From assembly GCA_016860685.1 (NCBI GenBank), contig BOJX01000009.1:1-55260 (forward strand): a stretch of DNA of 55,260 nt, in the 5' to 3' direction. Numbering within the stretch: the first letter of the stretch is position 1; each line of letters begins with the position of its first letter. The translations under genes were made by a program, and so were the position numbers. Of this stretch, positions 26,334 to 35,843 are shown piece after piece. The notes under the pieces were generated by a model. It saw only the letters and a list, made by a program, of their open reading frames with translations, ran no database searches and had not been told where the DNA came from. Origin of the DNA: Planctomycetota bacterium. Lineage in GTDB: Bacteria > Planctomycetota > Phycisphaerae > UBA1845.

Positions 26334-26435
26334 GTTGATGGAGCGCTCGTTGTGGGTGGGACGCGCCGGTAGCGACGACCCCTTCTCCGGAAACGGCGTT
26401 TGACCGCATGTGAGGTGCGGTCATCATAGGCGGGC

Positions 26436-27764
26436 ATGACGCCGCCGGACCAGGCCGATCGCATCACCGCGGAGGATCTCCGCCCGGTGTGGACTGCGCT
26501 GGATCCGGAGGAGCGGGCGGAGGCGTTCCGCCTGCTGACGCCGGAGGACGGCGACGATCTTTTTCAGGGGCTGTCCACGCTGGATCAGGTCGAAGTGCTG
26601 CGAGCGCTGTCGCCCGGAGAGCGACGACTCTGGGTCCGCGCGCTGGCGCCGGACGACGCGGCGGACCTGCTTCAGGAAATGCCTGCCGAGGAGAGGCAGG
26701 TCTGGCTGGACCTGCTCGACGAAAGCACGCGGCGCGAGGTGAAGGTTCTGCTGGCGTACGCGGAGGACGAGGCCGGCGGTCTGATGAGTCCGCGCTTCGC
26801 CCGCATCCGGGCGGATATGACGGTGGATGAGGCGATCGGCTACCTGCGACGTCAGATCCAGGCCCACCTCGAGACGATCTACTACGCGTACATTCTCGAT
26901 CAGCAGCAGCGCCTGGCGGGCGTCGTCAGCCTGCGCGAGTTGTTCGCGGCGCGGGGCGTCGCTCCGGTCGCCGACGTGATGCACCGCGACGTCATCAGCG
27001 TTCCGGAGAACATGGACCAGGAGCAGGTGGCGGGCGTCTTCGCGGAGCATGACCTCGTGGCGATCCCGGTGGTGGACGCCGAGGGCCGCATGAAGGGCAT
27101 CGTCACGGTGGACGACATCGTCGACGTGGTTCAGGAGGAGGCGACGGAGGACATCCAGAAGATCGGCGGTATGCAGGCGCTGGACGCGCCGTATCTTCAA
27201 ACCGGTTTCCTGCCGATGCTGAAGAAGCGCGCCGGGTGGCTGGCGTTCCTTTTTGTCAGCGGGATGCTGACGACGGTGACCCTGGACCACTTTCAGGCGG
27301 AAATCGTGCAGGCGGGAGTGCTGGCGGTGTTCATGCCGCTGATCATCGCCAGCGGGGGCAACTCCGGGTCGCAGGCGTCGACGCTGGTGATCCGCGCGAT
27401 GGCGCTGGAGGAGGTGAAGTTGCGCGACTGGTGGCGCGTCGTGCGGCGGGAAATGCTTTTCGGCGTGGCGCTGGGGGTGATCCTCGCCGTGCTGGGTCTG
27501 GTGCGGATCGGGCTGACTCAGGTGGTTTCGGGCGGATACGGTCCGTATCAACTGGTGCTCGCGCTGAGCGTGTCGCTGAGCCTGGTGGGGGTGGTGGTCT
27601 GGGGGACGATCTGCGGGTCGATGCTGCCGTTTGTGCTGCGGCGCCTCGGGCTGGACCCGGCGAGCGCGTCGGCGCCCTTCGTGGCTACGCTGGTGGACGT
27701 GGCGGGGCTGCTGATCTACTTCAGCGTCGCGCGGGCGCTGCTGGGAAACATGCCGGCGGGATAG
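26436..27764 (+). CDS. mgtE: Magnesium transporter MgtE
   Basis: A 442-aa Mg2+ channel/transporter. The N-terminal helical MgtE_N domain (about residues 10-115; LAPDDAADLLQEMPAEERQ, YAEDEAGGLMSP) is followed by two CBS domains (about 120-245; VVSLRELFAA and GIVTVDDIVDVV) that sense Mg2+, then five membrane helices (about 265-440) containing FMPLIIASGGNSGSQASTLVIRA, the pore signature. The start is ATG 26436. No M-box-like leader was seen in the short upstream spacer. It is probably monocistronic, followed by a dispersed palindrome. Confidence 0.94.
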   Translation: MTPPDQADRITAEDLRPVWTALDPEERAEAFRLLTPEDGDDLFQGLSTLDQVEVLRALSPGERRLWVRALAPDDAADLLQEMPAEERQVWLDLLDESTRREVKVLLAYAEDEAGGLMSPRFARIRADMTVDEAIGYLRRQIQAHLETIYYAYILDQQQRLAGVVSLRELFAARGVAPVADVMHRDVISVPENMDQEQVAGVFAEHDLVAIPVVDAEGRMKGIVTVDDIVDVVQEEATEDIQKIGGMQALDAPYLQTGFLPMLKKRAGWLAFLFVSGMLTTVTLDHFQAEIVQAGVLAVFMPLIIASGGNSGSQASTLVIRAMALEEVKLRDWWRVVRREMLFGVALGVILAVLGLVRIGLTQVVSGGYGPYQLVLALSVSLSLVGVVVWGTICGSMLPFVLRRLGLDPASASAPFVATLVDVAGLLIYFSVARALLGNMPAG

Positions 27765-27796
27765 GGCGGCGTTTCAAGACCTTCGGAGTTGAGGGT

Positions 27797-27865
27797 AAAA
27801 AGAGCGCTTCCTGACCCTTGACCTCGCATCGCCACGTCAAGGGCAGGCGGGCGCGACTCGGTTAG
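27797..27865. repeat. Dispersed palindromic repeat, family 2, copy B
   Basis: A second copy of the element at 24451-24517. The core inverted repeat is CCTGACCCTTGAC (27810-27822) against GTCAAGGGCAGG (27836-27847), pairing over about 12 bp with one mismatch, then the shared GCGGGCGCGACTCGGTT tail. Here it lies 30 bases after the mgtE stop and could act as a terminator-like hairpin. Confidence 0.7.
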
Positions 27866-27920
27866 GGCGTTGCGTCGAAGCCCGATCCGTCGACGTGTCA
27901 GCGTCGCCCGCGCCCGATCA

Positions 27921-28004
27921 TGCCCGGAAGAGGACTCGAACCTCCACACCCTTGCGGGTACATGGCCCTCAACCATGCGCGTCTGCCAGTTCCGCCACCC
28001 GGGC
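27921..28004 (-). tRNA. tRNA-Leu (GAG)
   Basis: The minus strand starts GCCCGGGTGGCGGAACTGGC and folds as a class II tRNA: acceptor GCCCGGG/TCCGGGC (one G-U), anticodon arm CATGG-TTGAGGG-CCATG giving anticodon GAG, long variable arm ACCC-GCAA-GGGT, and T-loop TTCGAGT. Discriminator A73; CCA is not encoded. It decodes CUC/CUU leucine codons. Confidence 0.93.
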
Positions 28005-28190
28005 GTCGCAGATCGGTTTTTTTCACAATGACCGGGGCTGACGCGCCGTCCACCGCGAAAGATCGGTTTCTTACCGCGCCGCGCCACACGCGCCAAGTTT
28101 ACGGAATCTGCCGGGAAGTCCGGCTGGCGGACGGGCGGCGCGGGTCCGCCTCGGGTTTGCGTCCGGTGTGGTTCGTCGCGTTGATGAGAA

Positions 28191-28676
28191 TCAGTAAGAC
28201 AGCCCGTTGCGCCGGACGTGGACATACGGGGCGCGGGCCGAATCCCCGAGCGCCGCAATGACCTGCCCCGCAAAGACCACGTGGTCGCCGGTCTCCAGCC
28301 GTCCGCAGACTCGGCAGCCCAGCGCGGACGCGCCCTCCGAAAGCGTCGGACCGAATTCCGTGTCGTCCACGGTCCATCCGGTGAAGGCATCCTCCTCCGG
28401 CGAGAACCCGCGGCCGAAATGCTTGAACCACGCGGTCGAGCAGGATTCCGCGGCGACGTTCAGCACGAACGCGGAGGAAGCCTCAATGAGCGACTGCACC
28501 GGTCGACCGCGCCGCACCGCCACCGTGACGACCGGCGGATCGAACGACGCCTGCTGAAACCAGGACGCCAACATTCCGGTGCGTCGTCCGGCGTGAGCGG
28601 CGGTCAGGATTCCCGCGCCGCTGGGGATGCGCCCCAGCGCTGCGGCGACGGCGTCTCGTTCCGAGGAAAGCGGCAT
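28191..28676 (-). CDS. Flavin reductase (DIM6/NTAB) family protein
   Basis: A 161-aa FMN-binding split-barrel protein. The N-terminal LGRIPSGAGILTAAHAG followed by GMLASWFQQASFDPPVVTVAVRRG is the characteristic flavin-reductase-like start, and FVLNVAAES and CRVCGRLETGDHVVFAGQV complete the pattern. It would bind FMN or FAD, possibly reducing it with NAD(P)H or acting as an oxidase; the partner is unknown. It is encoded 151 bases downstream of cysK on the same strand. The substrate cannot be told from sequence. Confidence 0.85.
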   Translation of the reverse strand: MPLSSERDAVAAALGRIPSGAGILTAAHAGRRTGMLASWFQQASFDPPVVTVAVRRGRPVQSLIEASSAFVLNVAAESCSTAWFKHFGRGFSPEEDAFTGWTVDDTEFGPTLSEGASALGCRVCGRLETGDHVVFAGQVIAALGDSARAPYVHVRRNGLSY

Positions 28677-28827
28677 ACGTGTTCAGCCCCTGTCGAGGAT
28701 TGAATGAGCGGTGCGGCGGCGTCGCCGGGCGACCTCTGGCGAAGCATGCCCGCCCCCGGCCGCCGCACGCCCCTGGGTGTCCCCGCGTCACGAGCGAATT
28801 GTCACCCGGCGCAGCCGTGACGACAGG

Positions 28828-29775
28828 CTACTTCTGATCGAAGAGCGCCGTCGACAGGTAGCGTTCGCCGAAGCTCGCCAGCACCGTCACGATCGTCTTG
28901 CCCTTGTTTTCCGGCATTCGGGCGACGCGGTCCGCCGCGCAGAGCGCCGCGCCGGAGGAGATGCCGCAGAGAATCCCCTCCTCTTTCGCCGCACGCTTCG
29001 CCCACGCGAAGGCGTCTTCGCTGGAGACGAGCACCGTGTCGTCAATGACGTCGAGGTTCAGGACGCCGGGGATGAAGCCCGCGCCGATGCCCTGAATGAG
29101 GTGCTTGCCCGGTTGAAGGGGTTGGCCTTTGCGCTTCTGCGTGATGACGGGCGACGTTTCCGGTTCAACGGCGTAGCACTTGAAGCCCGGTTTGCGCGAC
29201 TTGATGACCTCGCCCACGCCGGTGATCGTGCCGCCCGTGCCGACGCCCGCGACCAGGATGTCGGCTTTACCGTCCGTGTCGTCCCAGATCTCCAGGGCCG
29301 TCGTCTTGCGGTGAATCTCGGGGTTCGCCGGGTTGTTGAACTGCTGGGGAATCCAGCCGTTGGGATCCTCGGAGGCGAGGCGCTCCGCCGCGGCGACCGC
29401 GCCGCGCATGCCTTCCGCCGCCGGCGTCAGCACCAGGTTCGCCCCCAGCAGCTTCAGCACGGCCCGGCGCTCCATCGACATGCTCTCCGGCATCGTCAAC
29501 GTCAGGCGATATCCGCGCGCGGCACACACAAAGGCGAGCGCGATTCCCGTGTTTCCCGACGTCGGCTCGATGATGTGCGTCTTCGGATGGATCTTTCCGT
29601 CGCGCTCGGCGGCGTCAATCATTGACACGCCGATGCGATCCTTGACGCTGGCCAGCGGGTTGGAGAACTCGAGCTTGGCGAAGACCGTCGCCGGGGCGTC
29701 GATCAGGCGGCGGATTTTAACGAGAGGGCTCTTACCGATTGTTTTGGTGATATCTTCAAAGCGGCCCGGAATCAT
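28828..29775 (-). CDS. cysK: Cysteine synthase A (O-acetylserine sulfhydrylase)
   Basis: A 315-aa PLP enzyme that makes cysteine from O-acetylserine and sulfide. It has [13 protein letters not shown], the PLP-lysine region [11 protein letters not shown], the substrate loop [13 protein letters not shown], and the phosphate-binding [12 protein letters not shown], all family-typical; [13 protein letters not shown] and GISSGAAL follow. The track ORF begins upstream at 30003; ATG 29775 with GGGAG upstream starts the conserved [15 protein letters not shown] good promoter (29823-29852) lies just upstream, inside the overextended frame, which supports this start. Confidence 0.93.
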   Translation of the reverse strand: MIPGRFEDITKTIGKSPLVKIRRLIDAPATVFAKLEFSNPLASVKDRIGVSMIDAAERDGKIHPKTHIIEPTSGNTGIALAFVCAARGYRLTLTMPESMSMERRAVLKLLGANLVLTPAAEGMRGAVAAAERLASEDPNGWIPQQFNNPANPEIHRKTTALEIWDDTDGKADILVAGVGTGGTITGVGEVIKSRKPGFKCYAVEPETSPVITQKRKGQPLQPGKHLIQGIGAGFIPGVLNLDVIDDTVLVSSEDAFAWAKRAAKEEGILCGISSGAALCAADRVARMPENKGKTIVTVLASFGERYLSTALFDQK

Positions 29776-29822
29776 CTTGCGTCTCCCATCTCGGCCGGCG
29801 ACGGCGCTCGGCGCTGGGTATG

Positions 29823-29852
29823 AGCATACGATTCGCGCCCGGCGCATGTCAA
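29823..29852 (-). promoter_or_regulatory. Promoter of cysK
   Basis: On the minus strand a perfect TTGACA (29852-29847), 18 bases, then TATGCT (29828-29823), with the cysK ATG about 48 bases downstream. Confidence 0.6.
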
Positions 29853-29935
29853 CAAAACCCAACCCTGTGCCCAGGCCGGAACCAGCCGTTCCCCCGGGGA
29901 AGGCATGCCGCGGCGCTGCATCCCCCGCAGGGAGA

Positions 29936-31696
29936 TCAGACCTCGACGCGCTCGAAATGCCTCGCCCCGACGGACAGGACGGCCGACCCCACGGACAAGG
30001 CAATAATCAGCACAATCGCCGCGAAGCCCACCGTTTCCCACGTCGGCAGTCCCAGCGGATCCTCGCGCTGCGCCCGCCACGTCGCGTAGCCCGTCACCGT
30101 CAGCAGCACCCCGGACAGCAGCACCGACGCCACCAGGTTGATCGTCCCGCCCATGCCGTTGGCGATGCGCGCCGTGTTCAACTGGTGGAACATCGGCCAG
30201 CGCGCCCCGATCCCCACCGCCAGCGAGCACAGCCCGAAGCATACCGCCAGCGTCACCGCCAGGTGGATCAGCGCCCACCGCCAGTCCAGCTTGAGCAGGA
30301 TCATCTCCAGGCTCAGCGTCGCGCCCGCCACCAGCAGCGTCACGGTCAGCGCGAAGGCGAACTTCGCCACGAGAATCCGCCCCCGCCGGATCGGCAGCAG
30401 TCCGATCAGCCACAACTGCCGACCCTCCAGCGAGATCATCGGGTACACGAACCGGCTGGTGAACGTCGCCAGGATCAGGCTCACCGCGCAGAGGTTCAGG
30501 AAGGGGATGATGAGCGTCCACGCGCCGCTGGTGAGGTCGCCGTGACGGTAGGGGATGTTCATCAGGTAGAACGTCATCAGTCCGAAAAGGATCAGAAGCT
30601 GGCTCCACTGCAACGGATCCCGCAGGAAGGTGCGCAGATCCTTGACCGCGATCCGCCGAAGCGCCGGTGACAGATAAAAGAACACGGCTTCGAGCAGGCT
30701 TGCCGGCTGGTCCGCCGCGCTGACGCGGACGCCGTGACGCGCGGACGTGGCGGTGTCGTACGCCGCTGCCAGATGCCGCGCGACGAGGTGAACCGCGATC
30801 CAGCTCAGGAACGCGCCGTTCGCCAGCGTCACAAACAGGTAGCCCAGCGACTCGTCGAGGCGGTTGCCCATCGCGTGGTCGATGCCCTTCGCCACCCACG
30901 TGTTCGGCCACAATGCCGACTCGACGAAATGCACCTGCGTCAGGAACTCGCGCAGCCACTTCTCGCTGTCCATCGGAAGGCGCTGAAACGTCATCAGCAG
31001 ATACGCGACCGCGAAGCACGCGGCGGCGCCCGCGGCCTTGAGGAAGCGATGCTTGATCTTCCGCGGGAAAAACCGCGCGATCGCCCACGCCAGCCCCAGC
31101 CCCAGCGCTCCGGGGATCGGAATGAACGCGAGGAAGAACGCCAGGAACAGGGGATAGAACATGCGCGGTTCGGCCGTCGCGTCCGCCATCGCCATCATCA
31201 GCGGCAGCCCCAGCAGGATCAGCGACCAGCTCGAAAACACCAGGGTTTCCAGGTACTTGATGAGCACCGCGTCCACCGGCGGCAGCGGCAGCGACAGCAG
31301 GTAAGGGACTTCCTCGCGCGAAAACAAGGATCCGAACGCCAGGATCGCGTTCGAGAACACCAGCAGCGCCAGCATCGCCAGGAAAAAGAAGTTGAAAACC
31401 AGCGGGATCGCCACCACGCCTTCCAGCGGCGTCTGCCTCAGCAGGCGGAAAACGTGCAGGAAAAGCCCGTAAAGCCCGAACCAGATAACGACGACAAACA
31501 GCGCCGTCATCGCAACCCGCACCGGCGCCTCCGTCAGCACCGATCGAACGTGGTTGATCGTCAGGCGGCCGCGCATCCGCAGCATCAGTCCGAACTTCGA
31601 CCTCGGAGCCCGCTTCGGGGGGCGGGGCGGCGCCGGTCCGAACGGCGCGAGCGCCGCGACCGCCTCTACCGGCGCCGAATCAGACGACGGTCTCAT
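29936..31696 (-). CDS. ABC-2-type transporter permease, large
   Basis: A 586-aa integral membrane protein with about 12-14 hydrophobic segments arranged in two halves. A cytoplasmic start rich in Pro/Arg precedes the first segment; [16 protein letters not shown] and [25 protein letters not shown] are the cytoplasmic coupling-type sequences found in large putative ABC exporter permeases. It is encoded directly downstream of its ATPase, overlapping it by 17 bases, so the two are translationally coupled and form one exporter. The substrate is unknown. ATG 31696. Confidence 0.8.
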   Translation of the reverse strand: MRPSSDSAPVEAVAALAPFGPAPPRPPKRAPRSKFGLMLRMRGRLTINHVRSVLTEAPVRVAMTALFVVVIWFGLYGLFLHVFRLLRQTPLEGVVAIPLVFNFFFLAMLALLVFSNAILAFGSLFSREEVPYLLSLPLPPVDAVLIKYLETLVFSSWSLILLGLPLMMAMADATAEPRMFYPLFLAFFLAFIPIPGALGLGLAWAIARFFPRKIKHRFLKAAGAAACFAVAYLLMTFQRLPMDSEKWLREFLTQVHFVESALWPNTWVAKGIDHAMGNRLDESLGYLFVTLANGAFLSWIAVHLVARHLAAAYDTATSARHGVRVSAADQPASLLEAVFFYLSPALRRIAVKDLRTFLRDPLQWSQLLILFGLMTFYLMNIPYRHGDLTSGAWTLIIPFLNLCAVSLILATFTSRFVYPMISLEGRQLWLIGLLPIRRGRILVAKFAFALTVTLLVAGATLSLEMILLKLDWRWALIHLAVTLAVCFGLCSLAVGIGARWPMFHQLNTARIANGMGGTINLVASVLLSGVLLTVTGYATWRAQREDPLGLPTWETVGFAAIVLIIALSVGSAVLSVGARHFERVEV

Positions 31697-32447
31697 CGCC
31701 CGTCTCCGTCATGCGCAGGAAAATGTCCTCGAGGGAGTGTTCGCGCGTCGCCCGTGTCTTCAACTCGTCCAGCGTGCCCAGCGCGACCAGGTGCCCCGCG
31801 TTGAGGATGCCGATCCGGTCCGCGATCGCCTCCGCCACCTCCAGCGTGTGCGTGCTCATGAACACCGTCCGCCCCGCGCGGGCCCGCTCCCGGAAGGCGT
31901 CTTTCACCGACCGCGCCGTCCGCGGGTCCAGTCCCACCATCGGTTCGTCGATCACCAGCACTTCCGGATCGTGCATCAGCGCCGCCGCCAGCACGACCCG
32001 CTGCTTCATGCCGTGACTGTAGGTCTCCGTGAGGCGGTCGAGGAACTCGCCCAGCGCAAGACGCTCGATCAGCGGCTTCAAAGCGTTCCGCCGCTGCTCA
32101 ACCGTCATGTCGTACATCTGCCCGACGAATTCGAGGAACTCGCGTCCCGTCAGCTTGTCATAAAGGAAAGGTTGATCCGGGACGTAGGACATCAGCGCCT
32201 TCGCCGGCGTCCCGTTCATGTTCATTTCGTGCCCGCAGACGGTCACGCGCCCCGTGTTCGGACGCAGCAGACCGGCGATCATCTTGATCGTCGTCGTTTT
32301 CCCCGCCCCGTTCGGACCCAGAAAGGCGAAGATTTCCCCGCGGCGGATCGTCAACGACAGGTCCGCCACGGCCACCTGCCGCCCGTAGCACTTGCGCACG
32401 CCGACCAGCTCGATCGCCGGCCCTACGCTGGACGGTTCCGCGCTCAT
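31680..32447 (-). CDS. ABC transporter ATP-binding protein
   Basis: A 255-aa ATPase with Walker A GPNGAGKTTT, a divergent signature YSHGMKQRV in place of LSGGQ (frequent in ABC-2 exporters), Walker B VLVIDEPMVGLD and switch His in STHTLEVAE. It energises the permease encoded next. ATG 32447 (MSAEPSSVGPAIEL) is preferred over the longer Arg/Glu-rich track start at 32516. It is preceded by a membrane-anchored protein 120 bases upstream, probably in the same operon. Confidence 0.92.
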   Translation of the reverse strand: MSAEPSSVGPAIELVGVRKCYGRQVAVADLSLTIRRGEIFAFLGPNGAGKTTTIKMIAGLLRPNTGRVTVCGHEMNMNGTPAKALMSYVPDQPFLYDKLTGREFLEFVGQMYDMTVEQRRNALKPLIERLALGEFLDRLTETYSHGMKQRVVLAAALMHDPEVLVIDEPMVGLDPRTARSVKDAFRERARAGRTVFMSTHTLEVAEAIADRIGILNAGHLVALGTLDELKTRATREHSLEDIFLRMTETGDETVV

Positions 32448-32567
32448 GCGTTGCTCTTTCACCCTTGTTCCGTCGTCTCGTTGTTCGCTTCGACGACCGC
32501 GCCCTTCAGACCGCAACCCGGCTCGGCCAGTCCGTCCCGCACGGACGTCCGGCGGCCCCCGCCGTCG

Positions 32568-33413
32568 TCACCGCCGCCCCTCGCCGTCGGGCAACTCCCA
32601 CAACCGCCGGCTGTCCGACGCGATCCGATGCAGCGTCTCATCATAACGTTCGCGCAGGAGGCGGATCGTCGATCCGACCGGCAGGCGCACCTCCTGCACC
32701 TGCACGACGCCTTCATCATCGACCCAGGCGGTGACGCCTTCCGCCTCGACGACGAAGCAGTCCCGCGTGCCGAAATTCGTCGCCCGCTTTTCGCGACCCG
32801 TCACGCGGACGACGACGGGCCTGAACTTCTCCGAAAGATTCAGCAGCGCCGCCAGCGGATTGATGACCTGCATGCGCCACGACTGCCCGACCGACAGTTT
32901 CGGCAGCGTTGTGAACGGGTTGAACGCCTCGGCGATCATATCCGCCTCGCCGACCGGAACCTTGAAAGGCTTGATCCCGCCCAGCCCCGCGTCGAGCGTG
33001 AACGCGAAATCCTGCGGAAACCGCTCACCGCTGAGCGTGATCGGAAACCCGTGATTGCTGACCCGCAACTCGACCTTCAGGCTGTCCAGCGCGCCTTCAG
33101 GTGTGAACGTGGCGCCGCCCTCGACGCGCAGCGAAGGCAACTGCGGGACCAGGTCTTCCAGGAGGATGAGATCCTCGCGCTCGATCACCTGCGGGCGGTA
33201 TCGGTAGATCGTCCACATTGTGCCGATCCGCCCGTTATCCCGGAACACCCCGCATTGAAGCTCGACCGTCCGACCCTCTGCCAGCCAGTCCGCCCGCAGC
33301 GGGCTGGGCGCGGGGCTTGCGGTCCAGATGGGGAGCAGGTCGTGTTTGACCAGCCAGCCGGTAGCCGCCACCCACGATGCGACAATGATGAACCCCAGCA
33401 GACGCGCGTACAC
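32568..33413 (-). CDS. Membrane-anchored hypothetical protein upstream of ABC genes
   Basis: A 281-aa protein not recognised as a named family. One N-terminal membrane segment (LLGFIIVASWVAATGWLV) is followed by an extracytoplasmic, mostly beta-predicted region with repeated alternating hydrophobic strands (LKVELRVSNHGFPITL, FAFTLDAGLGG, FVVEAEGVTAWVDDEG). It resembles surface or periplasmic lipid/outer-membrane-sensor-type folds only in a general way. Shared strand and order suggest it works with the ABC exporter encoded downstream, for example as a periplasmic adaptor. ATG 33413 is used. Confidence 0.6.
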   Translation of the reverse strand: MYARLLGFIIVASWVAATGWLVKHDLLPIWTASPAPSPLRADWLAEGRTVELQCGVFRDNGRIGTMWTIYRYRPQVIEREDLILLEDLVPQLPSLRVEGGATFTPEGALDSLKVELRVSNHGFPITLSGERFPQDFAFTLDAGLGGIKPFKVPVGEADMIAEAFNPFTTLPKLSVGQSWRMQVINPLAALLNLSEKFRPVVVRVTGREKRATNFGTRDCFVVEAEGVTAWVDDEGVVQVQEVRLPVGSTIRLLRERYDETLHRIASDSRRLWELPDGEGRR

Positions 33414-33512
33414 TCATCAACTCCGCCGTCTCCCCTCCGACCGCCACGTTCGCCGTGCGCATCGGACCGGGCGACCGATTCTAGCGCTGCCCGGAAGGGA
33501 CGGTCAATCAAC

Positions 33513-33547
33513 GAGAAAACCCCCTCCGGCCCGTCGGCGGGAGGGGG
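33513..33547 (-). terminator. Intrinsic terminator after DUF1579 gene
   Basis: On the minus strand CCCCCTCC and GGAGGGGG pair perfectly over 8 bp around a 12-base loop and are followed by TTTTCTCG. It lies 45 bases past the stop of the lipoprotein gene and separates it from the ABC operon. Confidence 0.75.
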
Positions 33548-33591
33548 TAGGACGGAAATCGACGGGGACCGGAGCGCCCCGCTGCCGCGCG

Positions 33592-34155
33592 TTACTGCTT
33601 TCGGCTGGTGCCTTTCATGCTCATCGTCTTCTGCGTCTTCCAGGAGTTCCACTCCGTGTGCGTCCACTCCATCGTATTGTCGTCCACGAAGCGCATCGTG
33701 CCTTCCATCACGGAGTCCTGCATGCCGGAACCCTTGCCCTTCACCGTCCAGGTGCGCGTCGCCGCGTCATACGTCGCCGTTCCGTCGCCGACGCCCCCGA
33801 AGCTGTCCATCCAGCGCATCTGGTACTTCCCGCTCTTCGGATCATAGGACCACATCCCGATGCCCTGGAATTTGTCCTCGCCCATCGAACCGCTAAAGCG
33901 CTCCAGCAGCACCCACTTGTCGCACTCCCACGCGACCACCGACGTGCCCGTGCCCTTCATCGGTTCAGGCATGCCCTCCATCGTGCACTCCCACGACGCG
34001 CTCCACGTTCCCGTGAACGCATTCAGCGCGTCCAGCTCCGCCGGGCGCGACGGCGCCTGCATCATCTCCTCCATGTTCATCTTGTTCGACGCGCATCCCG
34101 AAACCAGCGCGCCCATCACGCAAAGCCCCAACACCCCAAGCCCCTGCTTTTTCAT
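33592..34155 (-). CDS. DUF1579 family lipoprotein
   Basis: A 187-aa protein starting with a lipoprotein signal (LGLCVMGALVSGC) and continuing with a DUF1579-like domain: ELDALNAFTGTWSASWECTM, WECDKWVLLERFSGSMG, FQGIGMWSYDPKSGKYQMRWMDS, TMRFVDDNTMEWTHTEW. Such domains form a small beta-barrel, possibly ligand-binding, of unknown function. ATG 34155 is chosen over the track start because AAGGAGAAGCG precedes it at ideal spacing. It is monocistronic, with its own terminator. Confidence 0.8.
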   Translation of the reverse strand: MKKQGLGVLGLCVMGALVSGCASNKMNMEEMMQAPSRPAELDALNAFTGTWSASWECTMEGMPEPMKGTGTSVVAWECDKWVLLERFSGSMGEDKFQGIGMWSYDPKSGKYQMRWMDSFGGVGDGTATYDAATRTWTVKGKGSGMQDSVMEGTMRFVDDNTMEWTHTEWNSWKTQKTMSMKGTSRKQ

Positions 34156-34452
34156 TCGCTTCTCCTTGTTCATAAGACATGTGTCAAAACCGAACCGCGC
34201 CCGTCAAGGAAACGCCTGATTCTCACGCGGGCCCGTCGGCTTTGAACGCGCGTTTCATCGTCCGATTCAGGCCGCGCAGCGCCTTCTTCGTGCCACCCCG
34301 CCGCGAACACGATCGGTTTCCCGTTCGTGGACCGCACCCGACGCTTACCCTAACGGATCGGGACCGGCGGTGTCCAGCCTCCCCCCGGCAAGGCGGTGCA
34401 ACACGGCGCGACGGGTTGTCGCCGCCGAGCGCCCGGTTTAACGTAGTGGACC

Positions 34453-35667
34453 GTGATTTTCCTGCGCATCTTCAAGATGGCCTTGGTCAGTCTCCGGGCG
34501 AACTTCCTTCGGTCGATCCTGGCGACGCTCGGCGTCATCATCGGCGTGGCGGCCGTGATTTCCGCGGTTTCCGTGCTGAAAGGGATGGAGCGCGACATCC
34601 TCCAGCGCTTCGAAGCCCTGGGCGCGGACCAGCTCATCGTGATCAACGGCAGCAGCGACCGCACCCGCCGCCGTGGCGTCATGCCCCCGTCGCTGACCCT
34701 CGACGACGAAGCCCTGATTCGTCGAAAAGCGTCGGAATCCGTCAGGGCGACCTGTCCGCAGATGCAGCGCCCGGCGCAGGCGCAGAAGCTCGCCCGCACC
34801 ACGCAATGCACGATGATGGGCACCAGCGACGCCTACGCCTCGATGAACAGCTACGAACCCGCCGACGGGCGCTTCCTGGAACCGGAGGATCTCAACGGCA
34901 ACGGGGCGTTCGTCTGCGTCCTCGGACACCAGGTCAAGCAGGATCTCTTCGGCGCGCGCCCGGCCGTCGGGCAGGACGTCGATCTCAACGGCAAGCGCTT
35001 CATCGTTCGCGGCGTGATGGAGGAGCGCGGCATGTTGGGCTTCGTCGAGGTGGACAACATGGTGTTCGTCCCCGTCACGACCCTTCAGCGGATGACCGGG
35101 GCGAGGTATCTCGACATGCTCGTCGTGCAGGCCGCCGAGTCCCGCAGGCTGTCCTCCTGCCTCGACAGCGTGACACGCATCCTGCGGGAGTCGCACAATC
35201 TCCGCGCGGGCGAGCCGGACGACTTCCAGATCCTCACTCAGGAGCAGGCGAAGAACCAGCTCCGCGACGTCACGCTCATCATGGCCGTTGTGCTCTACAG
35301 CATCGCGGGCATCTCGCTGGTCGTCGGCGGGATCGGGATCATGAACATCATGATGGTCTCGGTGACGGAGCGGACGCGGGAGATCGGCGTGCGCATCGCC
35401 GTCGGGGCGCGACCCGTGGACATCTGGTTCCAGTTCTTCGTCGAGGCGGGGGTCATCAGCCTGCTCGGCGGGGCGCTGGGGGTGGTGGTGGGTTACGCCT
35501 TCAGCGACCTGCTGTCGCAGATCACCGCGGTGCTCAAGACATACACCCCGCCCGCGAGCATCGTGATGGCGCTGGCCGTGGCGACCTTCGTCGGCCTCAT
35601 CAGCGGCCTCTACCCCGCCATCCGCGCCGCCCGGATGGACCCGGTGGAGGCGCTGCGGTTCGAGTAG
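34453..35667 (+). CDS. MacB/FtsX-type ABC transporter permease
   Basis: A 404-aa permease with the MacB layout: one N-terminal membrane segment (ILATLGVIIGVAAVISAVSVLKG), a periplasmic MacB_PCD domain of about 230 aa (AMDRL-like ALGADQLIVINGSSDR onward), then three C-terminal membrane segments containing GIGIMNIMMVSVTERTREIGVRIAVGARP, the family hallmark. MacB-type systems transmit force to an outer partner rather than move substrate across the membrane. Usually an ATPase and a membrane-fusion protein are adjacent; neither is in this window beside it. GTG 34453 start. Confidence 0.88.
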   Translation: MIFLRIFKMALVSLRANFLRSILATLGVIIGVAAVISAVSVLKGMERDILQRFEALGADQLIVINGSSDRTRRRGVMPPSLTLDDEALIRRKASESVRATCPQMQRPAQAQKLARTTQCTMMGTSDAYASMNSYEPADGRFLEPEDLNGNGAFVCVLGHQVKQDLFGARPAVGQDVDLNGKRFIVRGVMEERGMLGFVEVDNMVFVPVTTLQRMTGARYLDMLVVQAAESRRLSSCLDSVTRILRESHNLRAGEPDDFQILTQEQAKNQLRDVTLIMAVVLYSIAGISLVVGGIGIMNIMMVSVTERTREIGVRIAVGARPVDIWFQFFVEAGVISLLGGALGVVVGYAFSDLLSQITAVLKTYTPPASIVMALAVATFVGLISGLYPAIRAARMDPVEALRFE

Positions 35668-35724
35668 GAGCGTCTCGTAATGTCCAATAATAATCGCTTT
35701 TGAGTGTTATCATCAACGATTTTG

Positions 35725-35739
35725 CCCCCCCCCCCCCCC
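35725..35739. repeat. C15 homopolymer tract
   Basis: Fifteen consecutive C on the plus strand between TTTTG and ATTTTT, in the spacer before a Cys-rich secreted protein gene and about 105 bases upstream of its ATG. It could be a slippage-prone tract or an assembly uncertainty. Confidence 0.8.
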
Positions 35740-35843
35740 ATTTTTCTCTTGCAATGGGAACGGTCGCCGTTCGATAGTCACCGTGAGTAGCTCGGGTGGA
35801 TTGTTCTGCCTACGCCGAGGTTGTCCCAGTATGGAACCCGAAT

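Noticed and set aside
31554-33896. 780-aa plus-strand ORF
   Set aside because: Antisense to the ABC ATPase, the 281-aa protein and part of the DUF1579 gene; composition is a shadow pattern.
34179-35690. 503-aa plus ORF overlapping the MacB-type permease
   Set aside because: Same region in a different frame, very rich in Arg/Gly/His; the permease frame has membrane segments and family motifs.
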